This document shows, piece by piece, positions 61,843 to 64,000 of a stretch of 64,000 nt of DNA (the stretch's first letter is position 1; every line of letters begins with the position of its first letter). A model generated the notes under the pieces. It searched no databases, had not been told where the DNA came from, and saw nothing but the letters and a program-made list of their open reading frames with translations. The stretch covers positions 806,001 through 870,000 of the forward strand of contig NZ_CP094718.1 of assembly GCF_025558425.1 (NCBI RefSeq), in the 5' to 3' direction. The translations under genes and the position numbers were made by a program. This DNA is from Staphylococcus sp. IVB6240 (lineage in GTDB: Bacteria > Bacillota > Bacilli > Staphylococcales > Staphylococcaceae).

Positions 61843-63054
61843 ATGAAAAACATTTTATTAGCGGTGACTGGTGGAATCGCAGCCTATAAAGCCATTGATT
61901 TAACGAGTAAGTTAACACAAGCAGGGTACGATGTTCGTGTGATGTTGACTGACAATGCGCAACAGTTTGTAACGCCATTATCGTTTCAAGCTATTAGTAG
62001 AAATGCTGTATATACAGATACATTTATTGAACAGAATCCAGAAGAGATCCAACATATTACATTAGGCGATTGGGCAGATGCTGTGATTGTTGCACCCGCT
62101 ACAGCGAATACCATTTCTAAGTTAAGTCACGGCATTGCAGATGATATGGTGACAACGACACTGCTTGCTACGACTGCACCAAAGTTAATTGCACCGGCGA
62201 TGAATGTGCATATGTATGAAAATCCGCGTATACAAGAAAATATGAAGACACTGAAAACGGATGGCTATCATTTTCTTGAGCCAGGCGAAGGGTTCTTAGC
62301 GTGTGGATATGTCGCAAAAGGGCGTATGGCAGAGCCGTTAGATATCATTGCTTCGCTCAAACAGCTAGGAGAAACAAACACACAGAAAAATATATTAACT
62401 GACACATATTTTACAGGTAAAAAAGTATTGATTACAGCTGGTACAACAATTGAAGAGATTGATCCAGTGCGCTATGTGTCCAATCGAGCATCAGGAAAAA
62501 TGGGATATGCTTTAGCAGAAGCACTCGTTAGTCGAGGAGCAGAAGTAACATTAGTATCAGGACCAACTCATATTGAAGTTCCACAAGATGTGACATTTGT
62601 TCCAGTAACAAGTGCAGAAGATATGTTTGAAGCGGTTGTTTCACGTTTTGATGCACAAGATATTGTGTTTAAAACAGCTGCCGTATCAGATTATACGCCT
62701 GTGTCAAAATTAGAACATAAATTAAAAAAACAAGATGGTAACTTAACGGTTGAATTTAACCGTACGAAAGATATTTTAAAATATTTAGGAGAACATAAAA
62801 CACATCAAAAATTAGTCGGATTTGCTGCTGAGACACGTGATGTGGCACATTATGCAAAAGATAAATTAACGCGTAAAAAAGCCGATGTAATTATTGCGAA
62901 TAATGTTGGGGACCGTTCGATTGGTTTTAATTCGGATCAAAATGAAGTGACATTATACTTTAAAGAAGGAGATGCCCAACCAATTGAAAAAGGGCCAAAG
63001 AAAGAACTGGCATATAAAATTTTAGGTACATTAGAAAGTAGATGGCATGAATGA
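61843..63054 (+). CDS. coaBC: Bifunctional phosphopantothenoylcysteine decarboxylase / phosphopantothenate-cysteine ligase
   Basis: 403 residues from ATG 61843 after AGGAGTG, with TATAAT at 61804-61809. CoaC half: GGIAAYKAIDLTS, HITLGDWADAVIVAPATANT with the catalytic histidine, PAMNVHMYENP. CoaB half: TAGTTIEEIDPVRYVSNRASGKMGYALAEA, then KKADVIIANN. It carries out two steps of coenzyme A synthesis. The stop overlaps priA. Confidence 0.97.
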   Translation: MKNILLAVTGGIAAYKAIDLTSKLTQAGYDVRVMLTDNAQQFVTPLSFQAISRNAVYTDTFIEQNPEEIQHITLGDWADAVIVAPATANTISKLSHGIADDMVTTTLLATTAPKLIAPAMNVHMYENPRIQENMKTLKTDGYHFLEPGEGFLACGYVAKGRMAEPLDIIASLKQLGETNTQKNILTDTYFTGKKVLITAGTTIEEIDPVRYVSNRASGKMGYALAEALVSRGAEVTLVSGPTHIEVPQDVTFVPVTSAEDMFEAVVSRFDAQDIVFKTAAVSDYTPVSKLEHKLKKQDGNLTVEFNRTKDILKYLGEHKTHQKLVGFAAETRDVAHYAKDKLTRKKADVIIANNVGDRSIGFNSDQNEVTLYFKEGDAQPIEKGPKKELAYKILGTLESRWHE

Positions 63055-64000
63055 TTGCACAAGTTATTGTGGATGTTGCAGCTAAAAGTGTTGATAGAAC
63101 GTTCGATTATCTCATACCGGAAGATTTACAGAATGTTGTACAACCTGGTGTGCGTGTACTTGTTCCATTTGGTCCTCGAAAAATTCAAGGCTATGTGATG
63201 CAAATCGTACCAGATGAACAATCAGATATTGAGATACATCGCTTGAAACCCATTTATGAAGTAAAGGATATTCAACCAGAATTGACAGAAGAACTCGTTA
63301 AATTGAGTGAGTGGTATAGTCATTACTTTGTGTCAAAACGTATCTCCATTTTAGAAGCGATGTTGCCCAGTGCCATTAAAGCAAAATATACAAAAGCATT
63401 TAAGATAACTGAAGCTGAAAAATTACCGGAATATTTATTACAAAGGTTTAATCAAGAAGGTATTTACCCATATAAAGCTGCACAAGCAAATGAAGATGTG
63501 AATGACTTATTAGCTTATATGAAACAGGGTGCGGTGCATGAAGTGACCCTGTTGTCACAGCATACAGCCAAAAAGAAACAACGTGCTGTGCGAGTCATTC
63601 AACCAGACATGGGCGATAGTATTTTAATGGATTTAGAGAAAAGACCTAAACAGTACGATGTGCTGGCATTTTTATTAGATGAACAGCATCGCCCTGTCCG
63701 ACTGCGAGAGTTGAAGGAAATGGGTTTTTCAGAATCAGCAATCAATACGTTAGAACGTAATGGTGTGATTGAAAAATACGATGTTGTCGTTGAACGTAAT
63801 CCTTACGAAGGACGTATTTTTGAAAAAGAAACAAAGCGCCAACTTACGAAAGAACAGCAAGTTGCTTATGATCAAATCAATCATGCAGCAGAATCAAAAC
63901 AAGCTGAGACATTTTTATTACATGGTGTCACAGGTTCTGGTAAAACGGAAGTATATTTGCAAATCATTGATCAAGTGTTAGAACGACATCAAGAAGCAAT
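63051..64000 (+). CDS. priA: Primosomal protein N' (PriA), N-terminal part
   Basis: ATG 63051 overlaps the coaBC stop (ATGA). The frame is open to the window end, so 316 residues are seen of a protein that is usually about 800. The 3'-DNA-binding domain (IAQVIVDVAAKSVDRTFDYLIP, VLVPFGPRKIQGYV) and winged helix come first, and the helicase begins with the Walker A loop HGVTGSGKTEVYLQII at the end. It restarts stalled replication forks. Confidence 0.96.
   Translation, partial: MIAQVIVDVAAKSVDRTFDYLIPEDLQNVVQPGVRVLVPFGPRKIQGYVMQIVPDEQSDIEIHRLKPIYEVKDIQPELTEELVKLSEWYSHYFVSKRISILEAMLPSAIKAKYTKAFKITEAEKLPEYLLQRFNQEGIYPYKAAQANEDVNDLLAYMKQGAVHEVTLLSQHTAKKKQRAVRVIQPDMGDSILMDLEKRPKQYDVLAFLLDEQHRPVRLRELKEMGFSESAINTLERNGVIEKYDVVVERNPYEGRIFEKETKRQLTKEQQVAYDQINHAAESKQAETFLLHGVTGSGKTEVYLQIIDQVLERHQEA

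Overview
The window comes from a low-GC Gram-positive chromosome that I read as Staphylococcus. The evidence is the staphylococcal dcw order (bshC-mraZ-rsmH-ftsL-pbp1-mraY-murD-divIB-ftsA-ftsZ-ylmD-ylmE-sepF-yggT-ylmH-divIVA-ileS), an phi11-like endolysin remnant, phenol-soluble-modulin (PSM) genes with AgrA-like boxes, and the gmk-rpoZ-coaBC-priA block. It is not a plain S. aureus layout: a class 1B dihydroorotate dehydrogenase pair (pyrK-pyrD) sits in the pyr operon and two extra genes sit between ileS and lspA. The species cannot be fixed from the sequence alone.

Region 1 (1-20676) is the right end of a siphovirus-type prophage. In order it holds the end of the major tail protein, a tail-assembly chaperone pair joined by a -1 frameshift site, a 1645-residue tape measure, Dit, a 1446-residue tail-associated protein with an S74-type C-terminus, holin, and an M23/amidase endolysin. 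A BcgI-like type IIB restriction-modification pair follows, inserted where the first two thirds of a second, phi11-type endolysin should be. Then come an unknown two-gene operon, a compact locus with the layout of a type I toxin-antitoxin system, and a small peptide/HTH pair. The prophage abuts the 3' end of a tRNA-Arg(UCU) gene.

Region 2 (20750-22385) is a short chromosomal virulence segment: a 23-residue PSM-alpha-like peptide on the minus strand and a 43-residue PSM-beta on the plus strand, diverging from a 376-bp spacer with four TAACAGTTA boxes that resemble AgrA sites. A GNAT acetyltransferase gene follows.

Region 3 (22385-41680) is the division and cell wall cluster, from bacillithiol synthesis (bshC) through peptidoglycan precursor synthesis, divisome assembly, DivIVA and T-box-controlled ileS. 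MraZ-type operator repeats precede mraZ, and ylmH appears to start at an AUA codon.

Region 4 (41680-44900) has an AT-rich two-gene insertion (a small basic membrane protein and an HEXXH protein), then lspA and a RluD-family pseudouridine synthase.

Region 5 (44900-56770) is a complete pyrimidine operon, pyrR-pyrP-pyrB-pyrC-carA-carB-pyrK-pyrD-pyrF-pyrE, with a PyrR-type attenuator before pyrR and a second terminator/antiterminator leader before pyrP.

Region 6 (56770-64000) has a MarR regulator with a 34-bp near-perfect palindrome in its promoter, an AHL-lactonase-like hydrolase broken by a TGA codon, a VOC protein, rqcH (fbpA) on the minus strand, then gmk, rpoZ, coaBC and the start of priA, which runs off the window.
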